DNA of 64,000 nt from Linanthus parryae (GCA_023055425.1 JALGPY010000001.1:114247057-114311056); one strand, 5' to 3'. Positions 48,949-60,008 are shown, counted from the first letter of the stretch. Translations and numbers: made by a program. Notes: generated from the sequence alone by a model not told the origin.

Positions 48949-50169
48949 TATTTATAAACGAAGAAAAGTACACCATAATAAAGACATGTGTCATGCTTAT
49001 AATAGTGAAGACATATGTCATACTTAGTTGTACTCTAACCAATGGTTATAAGGCAAACGTAAATTCCTTCAAATTAATATGCAACATGGCATATTAGTCA
49101 TCACATAACCTCCACCATAATTTCCAACAACTCATATTTGTATGAATAATTTATTAGCATAGTTAATTAGAACATTTGATAATTACACGAGTTACAAATT
49201 TATTACTCCATAAATTCAAAAGTCTATTTTTTTCCCTAAGTAAGTGTATAAGATTTACTGAAATCAAATTGTAAATAGTACATTTCTCAAAAAGATTGTT
49301 AAAAGTTTAATTCGATTTATTTTGTTGCTGAAGAAAATTGGAGTTACATGCCGTAAAAATGATGGTAGTTGTAAACACCGAACATACTATAACAAATATT
49401 CTAAGAAAAACTATAAAAAAACGTATTTGGCTATATGTCATTTTTATGATAATAATGCGAGTTTGAATTCCATTAAGTGAAAGTAAAAGTTGTTAGAGAA
49501 AGTGTATGAGATATAGTGTAAATTAAAATTTAAAAAGTATGTTTTCTGAAAAATAAGACAACTCTAATTTCATTAATATTTTGTTTATGAAAGTTGGAGT
49601 ATTACATTGGAAAAAAGTGATGGTAGTTGTAGATGTTGCAAATACTATAAGAAAATAACTAACTATATGTCATATCAAAATCACTATAAATGTTAAAATT
49701 GACATTCATTCTGTATAAGTTTTGAGCGCCAACAATATACCACAAATTGACTTATTAAAATTCAAGATGGTAAGTATTCACACACATCAATTCTAAATTA
49801 GTCATTCTTTTTTGGAATTTGACATGATGTCGTTTGAACGGACATTGGGTGTTTACATAGCAATAAAATACTTCATACAAATAAAATTAAAATTATATAA
49901 AAAATATAGTAAAATAACCAAAGCTAAAGTTTACTGATATTTTTGTGAAATTATTTTGGCGTTAAATGAAAAAACGCATAACCGAAAGTTTATTCTATAG
50001 TAACATATTTTAATTCTCTTATAGAATATTCGACGGATAAATTTATCAGATTGCAATATTCACTGAGTCACTTCGACCCTGTGATTTTATTAACAAAACG
50101 ATGCAAATGATGTGGACAATATAATTTTAGTCCAAAGCCTCAGTGTCGTAGATGTGGATATTGTTCAAA
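48949..50169. repeat. AT-rich DNA with diverged direct repeats
   Basis: There is no gene here. A 27-bp-scale direct repeat lies at about 48,980-49,025 (AAGACATGTGTCATGCTTA and AAGACATATGTCATACTTA). A longer diverged pair lies at about 49,321-49,455 and 49,569-49,690, sharing AAAATGATGGTAGTTGTA/AAAGTGATGGTAGTTGTA and CTATATGTCAT. They look like remnants of an old tandem duplication or of a decayed element. Confidence 0.5.
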
Positions 50170-50955
50170 GAATTACTTTCCCAGTGACATATCAACGGGA
50201 CTCATGGTCTTGATTTTTTGATCGGTTTGGTTGTTATACGGTGAAGTCGGGTTACCATGTGGAAGAAGATCTAAAAAGAGGGAATGCTAGTGGGGGGTGC
50301 CAAGGATCATCACCACCTCCAAAGCTCATCACAAAAATCTGGGACGCAGATGTTCATAGACGTATTACCTAAACGGCTTGGCATGCTTATCACGATGCCC
50401 TACCAACGTGCATGCTCACTAAACAAGGTATGGATATTTCAAAAACTTGTTCGTGTTGTGGAAGGTTTGACGAATTTGGAATTCCATTTTGTTTATGAGA
50501 TGCAAAATGTTGCCCTATTTGGGAGGCTATATTGGGTTACCGCTCTTGCCACCGAACTCATAATAACATTCGGGAGTGGTTCCATTAGTCTCTCGATGTA
50601 TTAAATGGAAAAGAGAGGCCAACGTTTTTGACAACCATCTGGGTAATATGGAGAAGTACAAACTGTAGAGTTTTTTAGGGGAAGATTATAGCGATTGACA
50701 AAATAGTGGAGCAAATTCGAAAGTCGAGAGACGAATACAAGGTAGCAACAACGGAGCATCTCCAGATGGCTCATGTACAAGTTCAAGTCCATGCGACCTC
50801 CATAACATCGTAAACATGGAAGGCGCCGGCGAAGGGTTGGCACAAGATAAACGGGATGGTGTGTGGAATCAACTTGACGACAGAGGTGCACTTAGCGTTG
50901 TAAACCGTGATCGAGGGACAAACTATTGCCTCCATGGCCGCAAACTTACCAGTGG
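50170..50955 (+). pseudogene. LINE-type retroelement remnant: zf-RVT region and start of RNase H-like domain
   Basis: Translating in shifting frames gives a familiar order: FGCYTVKSGYHV (near 50,230), then WHAYHDALPT and CSCCGRFDEFG (near 50,370-50,480), then PIWEAILGYRS, then WKAPAKGWHKI (near 50,815) and VNRDRG. This is the zinc-binding region that follows the reverse transcriptase of plant LINEs, followed by an RNase H-like domain. Several frameshifts and stops (for example in the CSCCGRFDE segment's downstream frame) show it is dead. It continues after the CACTA insertion at 52,160. Confidence 0.7.
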
Positions 50956-52159
50956 CACTACTGGAAAAATTATAAAAAACAACGGTATTTAACCGTAGGT
51001 TTCATACAAAAATCGTCATTTAAAACATATACGACGGTACAAAGTACCGTCTTTAAGAAAGGCGTCGTTTATACATAAACGACGGTATGTGCTGTAGCAA
51101 AAAAATATAAACGACGGTAAAAAATTTGCTTAATTACTTAATGCATACCCCCAGTTTACCGAAACTATCACATTACAACCCTCAGTTCTAGAACTAGCTG
51201 ATTGCATCCCCCATTTTCGAAAAATACGTCATTGTCAAACTGGGAAAGAAATTCAATTGCACAATTAACGTACTCGAGGGGCATTATCTCAAATAATGTG
51301 ATGCGATTGTAGCATAGACGATGTTCAATTTCTGAAAATGCCTTCGTCGGGTTCGAATTTGGTGATTGAATTGCGGTCCAGTTTAACATTGACGTATTTT
51401 TCGCAAATGGGGGATGCAATCAGCTGGTTCTAGAATTGGGAGTTGCAATGTGATAGTTTCGACAAACTGGGGTATGCGTTAAGTAATTAAGCCTAAAATA
51501 TTTCCGTCATGTTTATCTTTATACCCGACAGTTTGTCGTAACCGTCGGATTAGATTATAAACAGCGGTTTACACCTACCGTAGTTATTTTTTACCGACAC
51601 TATGAACCATAAGAAATGTTTTACAGCGGTTAGGTTATTCCGTAGGAAATATTTTTACGGAGGAAGGTTATATCATCGTAAAAGTTATAAACGGCGGTAG
51701 GTTATACCTGCAGCTTCAGTACACGGCTCCCACAACCAGGCGCTTGATTGGTGAGATGGGCGCAAGTGAGTGAGATCGACTGAGTGGGATGGGCGCTGAT
51801 TAGATGATGCTCCCCCCGCGCGGTGTGTCGCCCTGAGAACGAAGCCCTACAGAGAGGAATGGGAACTGAAATCGTCTGCGCGCTGGTGAAATAATAATTT
51901 AATACAATCTTTTTTTTAATATATAAAATAAAAGTATTTACTACGATTTTTGAAGAAACCGTGCTTTGACCCTACAAAATTGCTAAGGTAAATAATTATT
52001 CGCTGTCATATAAGGTAAAAACCTACGATTTTATAAAACCTGCGGGTTAAATTAGTCTCTTACTACACTTTTATAGTTCCGTAGTATTTGCTTTTATAAA
52101 CTACGGTTTATGTTTCCGTCCTTACAAAACTGTAGTAAAAAGCTTTGTTTCTAGTAGTG
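50956..52159. mobile_element. Non-autonomous CACTA (En/Spm) element, 1,204 bp
   Basis: The left end is CACTACTGGAAAAATT and the right end TTTGTTTCTAGTAGTG, a pair of inverted repeats (CACTACTGGAAA against CACTACTAGAAA). It is flanked by TGG at 50,953-50,955 and 52,160-52,162, the 3-bp target duplication typical of the family. Subterminal repeats of the type ACGACGGTA / TACCGTCGT / AACAACGGTATTT recur in both orientations near the ends, as expected for transposase-binding arrays. There is no transposase gene. It interrupts a LINE remnant, and a second inverted-repeat element sits inside it at 51,128-51,492. Confidence 0.92.
51128..51492. mobile_element. Inverted-repeat (MITE-like) element nested in the CACTA element, 365 bp
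   Basis: The ends are inverted copies: GCTTAATTACTTAATGCATA on the left and, read on the other strand, GCTTAATTACTTAACGCATA on the right. The arms extend inward for roughly 110 bp (CCAGTTTACCGAAACTATCA, then the GCATCCCCCATTT segment). A target duplication is not clear. The ~83-codon minus-strand frame inside is not convincing. Confidence 0.75.
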
Positions 52160-52524
52160 TGGCTTTGTCGGTGCAAATGACGGAAGGTCTTGCGAATCAG
52201 GAGGTTTTGTTTCTTGCTTGGGGAATGGGGATTATGAAAATCAAGGTGGAGGTAGAACTACAATCTATCCCATCATACCTGGAAGTTCCTGTTGCTACTA
52301 GGCGAGATTTTTCTCCTTTTGGAGCTGTAATGGAGGATCGCCGACAAATTATCAGGTGGTTTGACGCAGCTATAATCAAATGGAGTCCGAGGCGTATAAA
52401 TCACGTAGCTCATTGCTATGACAAGTCTGGAATGTATTTAGATTCACCTAGAGTGTGGGTAGGTGTGATCCCTGAATGGGAAAATCATTGTACTGAGGTT
52501 GAATTGGTTCATATGAACAATTAA
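52160..52524 (+). pseudogene. LINE RNase H-like domain, part after the CACTA insertion
   Basis: This resumes the LINE frame directly after the target duplication: EGLANQEVLFLAWGMGI, then KVEVELQSI, SPFGAVMEDRR and INHVAHCYDKSG. These match the layout of the RNase H-like domain in plant LINEs and related proteins (helix, ELxS-type strand, PRxxNxVAH near the C-terminus). It ends at a TAA at 52,522-52,524. Removing the CACTA element would rejoin it with 50,170-50,955. Confidence 0.65.
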
Positions 52525-53121
52525 AGGAATATCTTACTTTCAAAAAATAGTTTTAGTTTCAATTAATGGTGATCTTTTAGTGGTGTTGTAGAGTGTAATT
52601 ATTTCTTCTTTCATATATAACATCAAATATATTAATTGGTGATATAAGCTCAACTAATGAATTACACTACTACTTCCGTATATGGGGATTTCGCGACTAA
52701 TTTGAACGTATCGTTCTTTTTCTTATGCAGAGCTGTGGAAATAATAATTTACTCCTAATTTGTTTTTATTCTGACATGAAGTCCAAGTCTGCTGTTTAAA
52801 GGGATTATTATAGTTAAGGCAAAAAATAGTAAACTATTTACTACAGAGACAGAAAAAGAGAAATAATAAATAAAAAATGAACTTTTATCACCATTTACCT
52901 TATGTTACTTTCACAGAGAAATCACGAGCTAATTCATTATATAACTATTTACCTTCTATTGATTTTTGTATATTTCCATGATATTTATGATACAACTATT
53001 CATTTAGCTAATTAATAGCCACCTGTAAAATATCTCCTCAACGTATTATTTTTCTAAGAATAATTCAATTAAACATCATTTGTATAATTAAATTTAAAGT
53101 TCATTTTTTGGATCAAATTCA
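52525..53121. other. AT-rich non-coding spacer
   Basis: This is AT-rich DNA with no coding frame. It contains the likely 3' tail of the LINE remnant and the left junction with the truncated copia element. No 5' LTR of that element is present here. Confidence 0.5.
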
Positions 53122-53125
53122 ATTG

Positions 53126-54051
53126 CTAAAGGGGAGATAGATCTGCGCATTTGGAATGGAGCAAAAGTTGCTGCGTTAGCCGTGGGCGTGTGCGAGCTAT
53201 CTCTGCCTTCAGGATTAGTTTTAGAATTAAATAATTGCTATTTTGTGCCTTCTATGAGAAGAAACATTATTTCTATTTCTGGTTTGGACAAGGATGGTTT
53301 TATTATTTCAATAAAGAACAATTGTTGTTCCTTTTATTTGAATAATATTCACTATTTTAGTGCGCAATTATTTAATGGACTATATGTCCTTGATCTAAGC
53401 AATTGTGTCTACAACATTAATACCAGGCGCATTATAATAAATGATTTAAATCCTGCTTATTTATGGCAGTGTCGTTTAGGCCACATAAACGAGAAACGTG
53501 TATCTAGACTCCATAAGGATGGACTACTAGACTCATTTGATTTTGAATCATATGAGACATGTGAGGATTGTTTGTTGGGAAAAATGACAAAGTCCCCTTT
53601 CAATAAGAAAGGTGAAAGGACTAGTGAGCAATTAGCGCTCATACATACTGATGTGTGTGGGCCATTTGCCACGCCTGCCAGGGGTTGTTATGTCTACTTC
53701 ATTACATTTACTAATGACTACAGTAGATATGGATTTGTGTACCTTATGAGGGCCAAATCCGAATCCTTTGAAGTGTTCAAAGAATTCAAGAATGAAGTAG
53801 AGAAGCAACTTGGAAAAAGTATCAAGGCTCTACGATCAGATCGTGGAGGAGAATATTTGAGCCAAGATTTTGACGACTATCTTAGAGAATGTGGGATCGT
53901 GTGCCAACTCACTCCACCCGGAACGCCACAATGGAATGGCTTGTCTGAGAGGAGGAATCGAACCCTATTGGATATGGTTCGATCTATGATGTCAAACCGA
54001 TCTTCCATTATCGTTTTGGGGCCATGCTCTATTAAGTGCAGCTTTCACCAT
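53126..54051 (+). pseudogene. Copia pol fragment: GAG-pre-integrase and integrase core
   Basis: The frame is open from the truncation point. LWQCRLGHINEKR...CEDCLLGKM is the HHCC zinc-binding GAG-pre-integrase domain. The integrase core follows with Asp in IHTDVCGPF, Asp in LRSDRGGEY and Glu in GLSERRNRT, so the DDE triad is intact. Just after the Glu, a frameshift near 53,997 changes the frame in the MMSNRS segment and leads to a stop at about 54,052-54,054; the expected copia sequence (SFWGHAL-like) continues in another frame. Confidence 0.85.
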
Positions 54052-54085
54052 TAGCGGTGTTCCGTCTAAATCAGTCATGAATACA

Positions 54086-54227
54086 CCATATGAGATGTGG
54101 AGTGGGAGGCGTCCCACACTGTCGTTCATGAGGATTTGGGGCTGCGATGTCTATGACCATATGAGATGTGGAGTGGGAGGCGTCCCACACTGTCGTTCAT
54201 GAGGATTTGGGGCTACGATGTCTATGT
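54086..54227 (+). repeat. 71-bp tandem duplication inside the copia integrase
   Basis: The 71-bp segment starting CCATATGAGATGTGGAGTGG at 54,086 is repeated immediately at 54,157, with one difference (GGCTGCGATG against GGCTACGATG). Since 71 is not a multiple of three, it breaks the frame. Copy 2 has a single copy of the corresponding segment. Confidence 0.95.
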
Positions 54228-54741
54228 AAAACGTTTACAATCGGACAAGTTGGGGGCCAAAATCGGATAAGTGTAAGTTTGGGGGTACCCTAAGGAAACT
54301 AAGGGTTACTACTTCTACAATCCAGCCGAAAACAAAGTGTTTGTTGCTCGGACCGGCGTGTTTCTAGAAAGAGAGTTTGTCTCTAGAGAAGCAAGTGGGA
54401 GGACTGTAGAACTTGAAGAGGTTCAAGAACCAGAAATCACTGAACCGATTATGGAACATGAGCAGGAACCACAAACAGTTGTGGAGCAACCTGTTAAGGT
54501 AACACAAGAGCTTCGTAGATCTAGTAGAGTGCGCCAGGAACCCGAGAGGTATGGACTTCTCGTGACCGATTCCGGTGACACGATGCTCATAGATAATGAG
54601 CCTACTACCTATCAAGAGGCCATGAAGGGCCCAGACTCTCAGAAGTGGCTAGAAGCCATGAGATCTGAGATGGAATCCATGTATACCAACAAAGTATGGA
54701 CTTTGGTGGAACCACCCGAAGGGGCGCGACCCATAGGGTGA
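54228..54741 (+). pseudogene. Copia integrase C-terminus and linker to reverse transcriptase
   Basis: VFVARTGVFLEREFVS and QELRRSSRVRQEPERYG are the typical copia segment between the integrase and reverse transcriptase. EAMKGPDSQKWLEAMRSEM and VWTLVEPPEGARPIG begin the RVT_2 reverse transcriptase. The frame ends at TGA 54,739-54,741, where copy 2 has a Cys codon (GCKWVFKKK), so a single substitution made the stop. Confidence 0.8.
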
Positions 54742-55894
54742 AAGTGGGTCTTCAAGAAGAAGATCGACATGGATGGTAATGTGATTACCTATAAGGGCCG
54801 GATTGGTGGCTAAAGGATTCAGACAGATTCATGGTATTGAATATGATGAAACCTTTTCACCAGTCGCTATGACCAAATCCATCCGAATCCTACTTGCGAT
54901 TGCAGCATACCATGACTATGAGATTTGGCAGATGGATGTCAAAACAGAATTCCTTTATGGGAATCTCCTTGAGGACGTGTATATGATACAACCCGAGGGT
55001 TTTGAGGATCCAAAGCAAGCCAACAAAGTCTGTAAGCTGCAACGATCCATTTATGGATTGAAGCAAGCTTCTAGGAGTTGGAATCGACGTTTTGATGAAG
55101 TAGTCAAAGAGTTTCGCTTCATAAGAAACGAAGATGAGTCTTGTGTCTACAAGAAGGTTAGTGGGAGCTCTGAAGCTTTTCTGGTCTTGTATGTGGATGA
55201 CATACTACTCATTGGAAACGACGTTCTCATGCTGAAATCTGTTAAAGATTGGCTAGGGAAGTGTTTCTCAATGAAGGACTTAGGGGAAGCAGCCTACATA
55301 CTCGGTATAAAGATCTATAGAGATAGATCTAAGAGACTGCTAGGCCTAAGTCAAAGTACATATATTGACAAGGTATTGAAACGGTTCAACATGAAAGATT
55401 CCAAGAAGGGATTCTTTCCCATGTCACATGGAATCACTCTTTCGAAGAGTGGTTGTCCTTCCAATGAGATTGAGAAGGAACGCATGAGTAGAATTCCCTA
55501 TGCCTCGGCCATAGGATCTATCATGTACGCCATTTTATGTACTAGACCAGATGTGTCATATGCCTTGAGTATGACAAGCAGATACCAATCAAATCCGAGT
55601 GAGAGTCACTGGATTGCAGTCAAGAACATCCTAAAGTACTTGAGAAGAACTAAGGATGCTTTCTTGATATTTGGCGGTGAGGAAGAGTTGCGTGTACGGG
55701 GTTACACTGATGCAAGCTTCCAAACCGACAGAGATGACTTTAGATCACAGTCGGGATATGTGTTTTGCCTGAATGGAGCAGCGGTGAGCTGGAAGAGTTC
55801 CAAGCAAGAGACGGTGGCTGATTCTATAACAGAGGCTGAGTACATTGCTGCAAATGGCGCAGCAAAGGAAGCTGTTCAGAAAGTTTGTTTCTGA
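54742..55894 (+). pseudogene. Copia reverse transcriptase and RNase H, main part
   Basis: After the TGA the frame continues KWVFKKKIDMDGN. An extra base near 54,802 then shifts to the frame reading VAKGFRQIHGIEYDETFSPV. This RVT_2 reverse transcriptase contains the catalytic YVDD (55,190-55,201) in VLYVDDILLIGND, QMDVKTEFLYGNL and LQRSIYGLKQASR. The RNase H part begins GYTDASFQTD with an acidic pair and ends TEAEYIAANGAAKEAV. A small loss of bases near 55,878 then shifts the frame and ends it at 55,892-55,894. Confidence 0.88.
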
Positions 55895-56174
55895 ACTTGG
55901 TGTGGTTCATAGCATTGCGGATCCAGTTGAGTTGTACTGTGACAACACTGGGGCGATCGCGCAATCAAAGGAACCCAGGTCGCACCAGAAATCCAAACAC
56001 GTGCTCAGGAAGTTTCATCTGATTCGAGATATTATTGATAGAGGAGACGTTCAGATATGCAAGATTCATACAGATGAGAATCTGTCAGACCCGCTTACAA
56101 AGCCGCTCACGCAGTGGAAGCATGAAGGGCACACTAGGAGTATGGGAATACGAGATGCGGCAGATTCTCTCTAG
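55895..56174 (+). pseudogene. Copia RNase H C-terminal part
   Basis: In the shifted frame the sense continues KFVSELGVVHSIADPVELYC, then CDNTGAIA (catalytic Asp), HQKSKHV, DENLSDPLTKPL and a stop TAG at 56,172-56,174. These are the standard closing motifs of Ty1/copia RNase H. Only the few bases lost near 55,878 separate it from the upstream part. Confidence 0.85.
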
Positions 56175-56175
56175 T

Positions 56176-56188
56176 GCAAGTGGGAGAC
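56176..56188 (+). promoter_or_regulatory. Polypurine tract of copia copy 1
   Basis: GCAAGTGGGAGAC lies directly before the LTR start TGTTGG and just after the pol stop codon. It primes plus-strand DNA synthesis in this class of element. Confidence 0.75.
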
Positions 56189-57611
56189 TGTTGGAATAAA
56201 TGCCCTAGAGGCAATCTACTTTAGTATGAATTTATTTGTGGCTAGAAAATTCATTTATTATTTATTGGATATTTAATATAATGAAGTCCTTAGATTTAAA
56301 ATTGTGTTGTTTATCTTAAATATCCCTAGTCCGATATAATGATTAATGGGACAATCATCTATAGACTAGTATGGGGTTGGATTGATATGGAGATATCATG
56401 ATCCAACACATAGGTGTGCATTAAGGGTAATGACGCACTGGATTGACCCATCTCCGAGAAGGCTACATACACGTTATGTTAAGTCACAAGTGCTTCTCGC
56501 GATGCAATGGTATTGTCATCCTTAGACTTGAAGTCACTAGATATTCTAGTTGTGGATTATTGTGATTTTGATAGCGTTAAACGCTACACCGTAACTGGGT
56601 AGTTATAAAGGCGTGTACCGGATACAATAAGAAGCAAGCTTAGAGATCGTAGTGGAGGTAGATAGAATTTGTCCCTCCCACATAACGGGAGCAAATATCC
56701 TAGGCCACTCGAGGTATAGTGCTTATAGAATGTCTGGCCAGACTCAAATAAATTAATATGGGATATTGATGTTATTTGCACGAATAAGGCTATTCCCATG
56801 GATCGAGAAACTGTGGATTGGATATACGAGTGTTACTTGTATGTCTCGTGTCCAATCCGGATATAGAGACAAAGGGATGAGACAATTACTTGTACAAAGG
56901 TTGTCAAGATGACTATTCTATTAGTTGGCTAGAATGGATGTTTTGCTAGAAACCGCTCAATATTAGCAAATTGTTGCTACCAACTAGATAGAACCTATGG
57001 GGTCACACACTATATAGAGTTGAACTATATTTGAGAATTAATTAATAGGATTAATTAATTAGAAGGATCACTTTGCAATACCTTGCAAACTTAGTAGGGA
57101 CTAATTTGCAAGGAAGGGACTAAATTGAATTCTAGTAGGACTAGAATAGGTCCTTTTGGTAGTTGGCAAGGATTTGTTGGACTATATAAAGGACACTCCT
57201 TCCTTCCTTCCCACACTTATGTCATTATTGATCATAACTTGAGTGTTAGAGAACAAAAAGGAGAGAGCAAGCAAGCAAGAAGGAGCCGCCGCCCCCCTTG
57301 CTCGCCGCCCGTCCCCGTCGGCCCCAAGGAGGCCGAACCTCCTTGGTTTGGTCTCGTTTTGCGTGATTCTTCTTCCTCTTCCTCTTTCCGGGCTAACACC
57401 AAGGATTGGAAGATCTAGAAATCAACTCTAGGCGTGGATAACCTATAGAGAACGTGACACAATTCGCCTTTGAAGTCATCAAAGGAGAACCCTAAGGTGT
57501 GTTATTTATTTCTTCCTTTACCATCGTTATGTCTCTTGACTTGTGATCCTTGGAGGGTTTTGCATGGTTAATTATTGTTTCCGTTGCGCATCCATGAATC
57601 AAAACCCTACA
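56189..57611 (+). repeat. 3' LTR of copia copy 1 (1,423 bp)
   Basis: It starts TGTTGGAATAAATGCCCTAG and ends AATCAAAACCCTACA. Much of it aligns with the inverted LTR of copy 2 at 62,321-63,747, including ATATCCCTAGTCC, GACTTGAAGTCACTAGATA, CCTCCCACATAACGGGAGCAAAT-type and TATATAAAGGA segments, though the two are clearly diverged. A GC-rich stretch near 57,280-57,350 lies downstream of the TATA box. The short frames inside it are not genes. Confidence 0.9.
57183..57190 (+). promoter_or_regulatory. TATA box in copia LTR (copy 1)
   Basis: TATATAAA in GGACTATATAAAGGACACTC, conserved in the opposite-strand LTR of copy 2 at 62,738-62,745. It fits the U3 promoter of the element, with transcription expected to start a few tens of bases downstream. 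Confidence 0.7.
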
Positions 57612-58227
57612 CTTTATACCAAGTATATAGGCTGCATCTCCTAAGTCCTTCATTTTAAAACACTTTCCTAGCCAATCTTTAACAGATTGCAAAGTAGGAA
57701 TGTCGTTGCCAATGATTAGTATGTCATCCACATACAAGACCAGAAATACTACAGAGCTCCCAGTAACCTTCTTGTAGACACAAGGATCATATTTGTTCTT
57801 GATGAAGCCAAACTGTTTTGAATGCGACATCAAAACGTCGATTCCAGCTCGTAGAAGCGTGCTTCAATCCATAAATGGACCTTTGCAGCTTACAGACTTT
57901 ATTGGCATTTTCTGGATCCTCAAAACCCTCCGGTTGTGTCATGAAAACATTCTCGAGGAGGTTCCTATAAAGGAACGCTATTTTGACATCCATTTTCCAA
58001 ATCTCATAGTCGTAGTATGCTGCAATAGCAAGTAGGATTCAAATGAATTTAGTCATGGCGACTGGTGAAAAGGTCTCATCATAGTCAATACCATGAATCT
58101 GTCTATACCCTGTGGCTACCAAAAGCCCCTTATAGGAAAATACCTTGCAATCCATGTCGGTCTTCTTCTTGAAGACCCACTTGCACCCTATGGGCCAAGC
58201 CCCTTCGGGTGGTTCCACCAAAGTCCA
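57612..58227 (-). pseudogene. Copia copy 2 reverse transcriptase, truncated
   Basis: Fragments in order: VEPPEGAWPIGCKWVFKKKT (58,160-58,221), YRQIHGIDYDETFSPVAMTK, MDVKIAFLYRNLLENVFM (57,940-57,993), LQRSIYGLKHASTSWNRRFD, then, in another frame, CVYKKVTGSSVVFLVLYVDD (YVDD at 57,723-57,734) and KDLGDAAYILGIK. Homology ends at 57,612. The following codons of that frame read into the antisense of copy 1's LTR and are not part of the protein. At least two frame changes and one stop after AMTKFI are present. Confidence 0.85.
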
Positions 58228-58353
58228 TACTTTGTTGGTTTACATGGAATTCATTTCGGATCTCAAGGCTTCTAGCCACTTCTTGGAGTTTGGGACTTTC
58301 ATGGCTTCCCCGTAGGTTGCAGGCTCATCATCCATGAGTGGTACGTCATCGGG

Positions 58354-59100
58354 CTAATTCACAAGAAGGTCGTACCTCTCTGGATCATGACGTACTCTTC
58401 CTGATCTATAGAGTTCCTGTGTTACCTGAACAGGCTCTTCCACAACAGCTTGCAGTTCGTGTTCATGTTCCATCATCGGTTCAGTGATTTGTGGTTCTTG
58501 AATCTCTTCAGGTTCTACAGCCCTCCCACTTGCTTCTTTAGAGACAAACTCTCTTTCTAGAAACACGCCGGTCCGAGCAACAAACACTTTGTTCTCAGTG
58601 GGATTGTAGAAATAATATCCCTTAGTTTCCTCAGGATATCGCACAAACTTACACTTATTCGCTTTGGGCCCGAGCTTGTCTATTTGTAAACGCTTTACAT
58701 AGACATCGCAGCCCCAAATCCTCATAAATGACACTATGGGACGCTTCCCAGTCCATATCTCATATGGTGTCTTCATGACTGATTTGGATGGAACACGGTT
58801 AATGGGAAAAGCTGCCGTCATTAGAGCATGTCCCCAAAATGATATTGGAAGATCTGTTTGAGACATCATAGGTCGCACCATATCTAATATTGTGTGATTC
58901 CTCCTCTTGGACACGCCATTCCATTGGGGCGTTCCGGGTGGAGTGAGATGGGATACTATCCCACACTCTCTAAGATACTCATCAAACTCTTGGCTTAGGT
59001 ATTCTCCTCCACGATCCGATCGTAGAGCCTTAATACTTTTACTAAGATGCTTCTCTACTTCATTCTTGAATTCTTTTAACAATTCAAAGGATTAGGATTT
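58354..59100 (-). pseudogene. Copia copy 2 integrase core and C-terminus
   Basis: It reads LKEFKNEVEKHLSKSIKALR, RSDRGGEYLSQEFDEYLREC (second catalytic Asp), PPGTPQWNGVSKRRNHTILD, MSQTDLPISFWGHAL, VKRLQIDKLGPKANKCKF and FVARTGVFLEREFVSKEAS, ending at a stop near 58,354. The Glu expected in the NGVSERRN motif is Lys here (AAG, 58,906-58,908), so the DDE triad is broken. Stops just upstream of 59,083 separate it from the first part of the core. Confidence 0.85.
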
Positions 59101-59660
59101 GGCCTTCATAAGGTATACAAATCCATACCTACTGAAATCGTCAGTAAACATAATGAAGTAGGTGTAACCACCTCTGGCCGGCGTGGGGAACGGCCCACAT
59201 ACATTGGTATGTATGAGTGCCAATAACTCACTAGTCCTCTAACCTTTCTTATTGAAAGGGAACTTTGTCATTTTTCCTAATAAACAAGATTTGCATGTCT
59301 CATATGATTCCAAATCAGATGAGTCTAGAAGTCCATCCTTATGGAGTCTAGATATGCGTTTCTCATTTATATGGACTAAACGACAGTGCCATAGATATGT
59401 AGGATTTAAATCATTAGTTTTAATCGTTTTAGTATTTATGTTATAGATTGAACTATTTAGATCAAGGATATACAATCCATTAGACAAATGCGCACTACAA
59501 TAGTGCATACTATCAAAATAAATGGAGCAACACTTGTCCTTTATTAAAATAGAAAAACCCTTCTCGTCCAAACAAGAAATGGAAATAATGTTTCTGCTCA
59601 TAGCATGCACATAAAAGCTATTGTCTAATTCTAAAATAAGTCCAGAAGGCAAAGATAGCT
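59101..59660 (-). pseudogene. Copia copy 2 GAG-pre-integrase domain and start of integrase
   Basis: It reads LPSGLILELDNSFYVHAMSR, ISISCLDEKGFSILIKDKCC, YLWHCRLVHINEKRISRLHK and ETCKSCLLGKMTKFPFNKKG, the HHCC zinc-binding GAG-pre-integrase region, then a stop at about 59,239. The beginning of the integrase core (first Asp, in a segment like LALIHTNVCGPFPTPARGG) follows in the same sense with Asn in place of Asp as far as I can read. Compare 53,182-53,700 in copy 1. Confidence 0.8.
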
Positions 59661-59699
59661 CATAAACTCATATAGCTAATCCAGCAACTCTTGCTCCAT

Positions 59700-60008
59700 T
59701 CCCGACGCGTAGATCTATCTCCCCTTTAGCCAATCTTCTACTTCATTTCAAATCCTACACATTTCGACAAACGTGCGAACCACATCCAGTATCCAATGAA
59801 GAAATAGAAAGATTGAAGTCTATAACATAACCTGGTGGTGGTGGAATCACTATTCCAAGCTTCTTATCCTCCAGATATTTAAAGCAATTCCTCCTCCAGT
59901 GACCGGATGGCTGCACTAGTGACATTCACCTTTAGTCACGCCTCCACTAGGCTTTACGGCTTCCTTGGATTTCGCAACTTTCTTGCGCTTTCCTTTGGAA
60001 GTAGAGGA
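59700..60008 (-). pseudogene. Copia copy 2 zinc knuckle and protease remnant
   Basis: The gag zinc knuckle is split by a frameshift: a GECH piece near 59,925 and, in another frame, GHWRRNCFKYLEDKKLGIVI (about 59,860-59,912). The aspartic protease active site follows as SLDTGCGSHVCRN, with DTG at 59,785-59,793. Stops just after it show the protease is dead. Confidence 0.7.

Larger units (their letters stand above)
53122..57611 (+). mobile_element. Ty1/copia retrotransposon copy 1, 5'-truncated, with intact 3' LTR
   Basis: The domain order is that of Ty1/copia: protease end, GAG-pre-integrase, integrase, reverse transcriptase, RNase H, polypurine tract, 3' LTR. Copy 2 on the other strand shares the whole layout. 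The left end begins within sequence that in copy 2 lies just after the protease active site (GCTAAAGGGGAGATAGATCT), so the 5' LTR, gag and most of the protease are missing. Frameshifts at ~54,000, ~54,800 and ~55,880, a TGA at 54,739 and a 71-bp tandem duplication show that it is defective. Confidence 0.9.

Noticed and set aside
51168..51419. 83-codon minus-strand frame inside the CACTA element
   Set aside because: It lies across the arms of the 365-bp inverted repeat and has no recognisable domain.
57125..57431. 97- and 62-codon frames in the copia LTR
   Set aside because: They overlap each other in different frames across a GC-rich LTR segment downstream of a TATA box; similar LTRs are non-coding.
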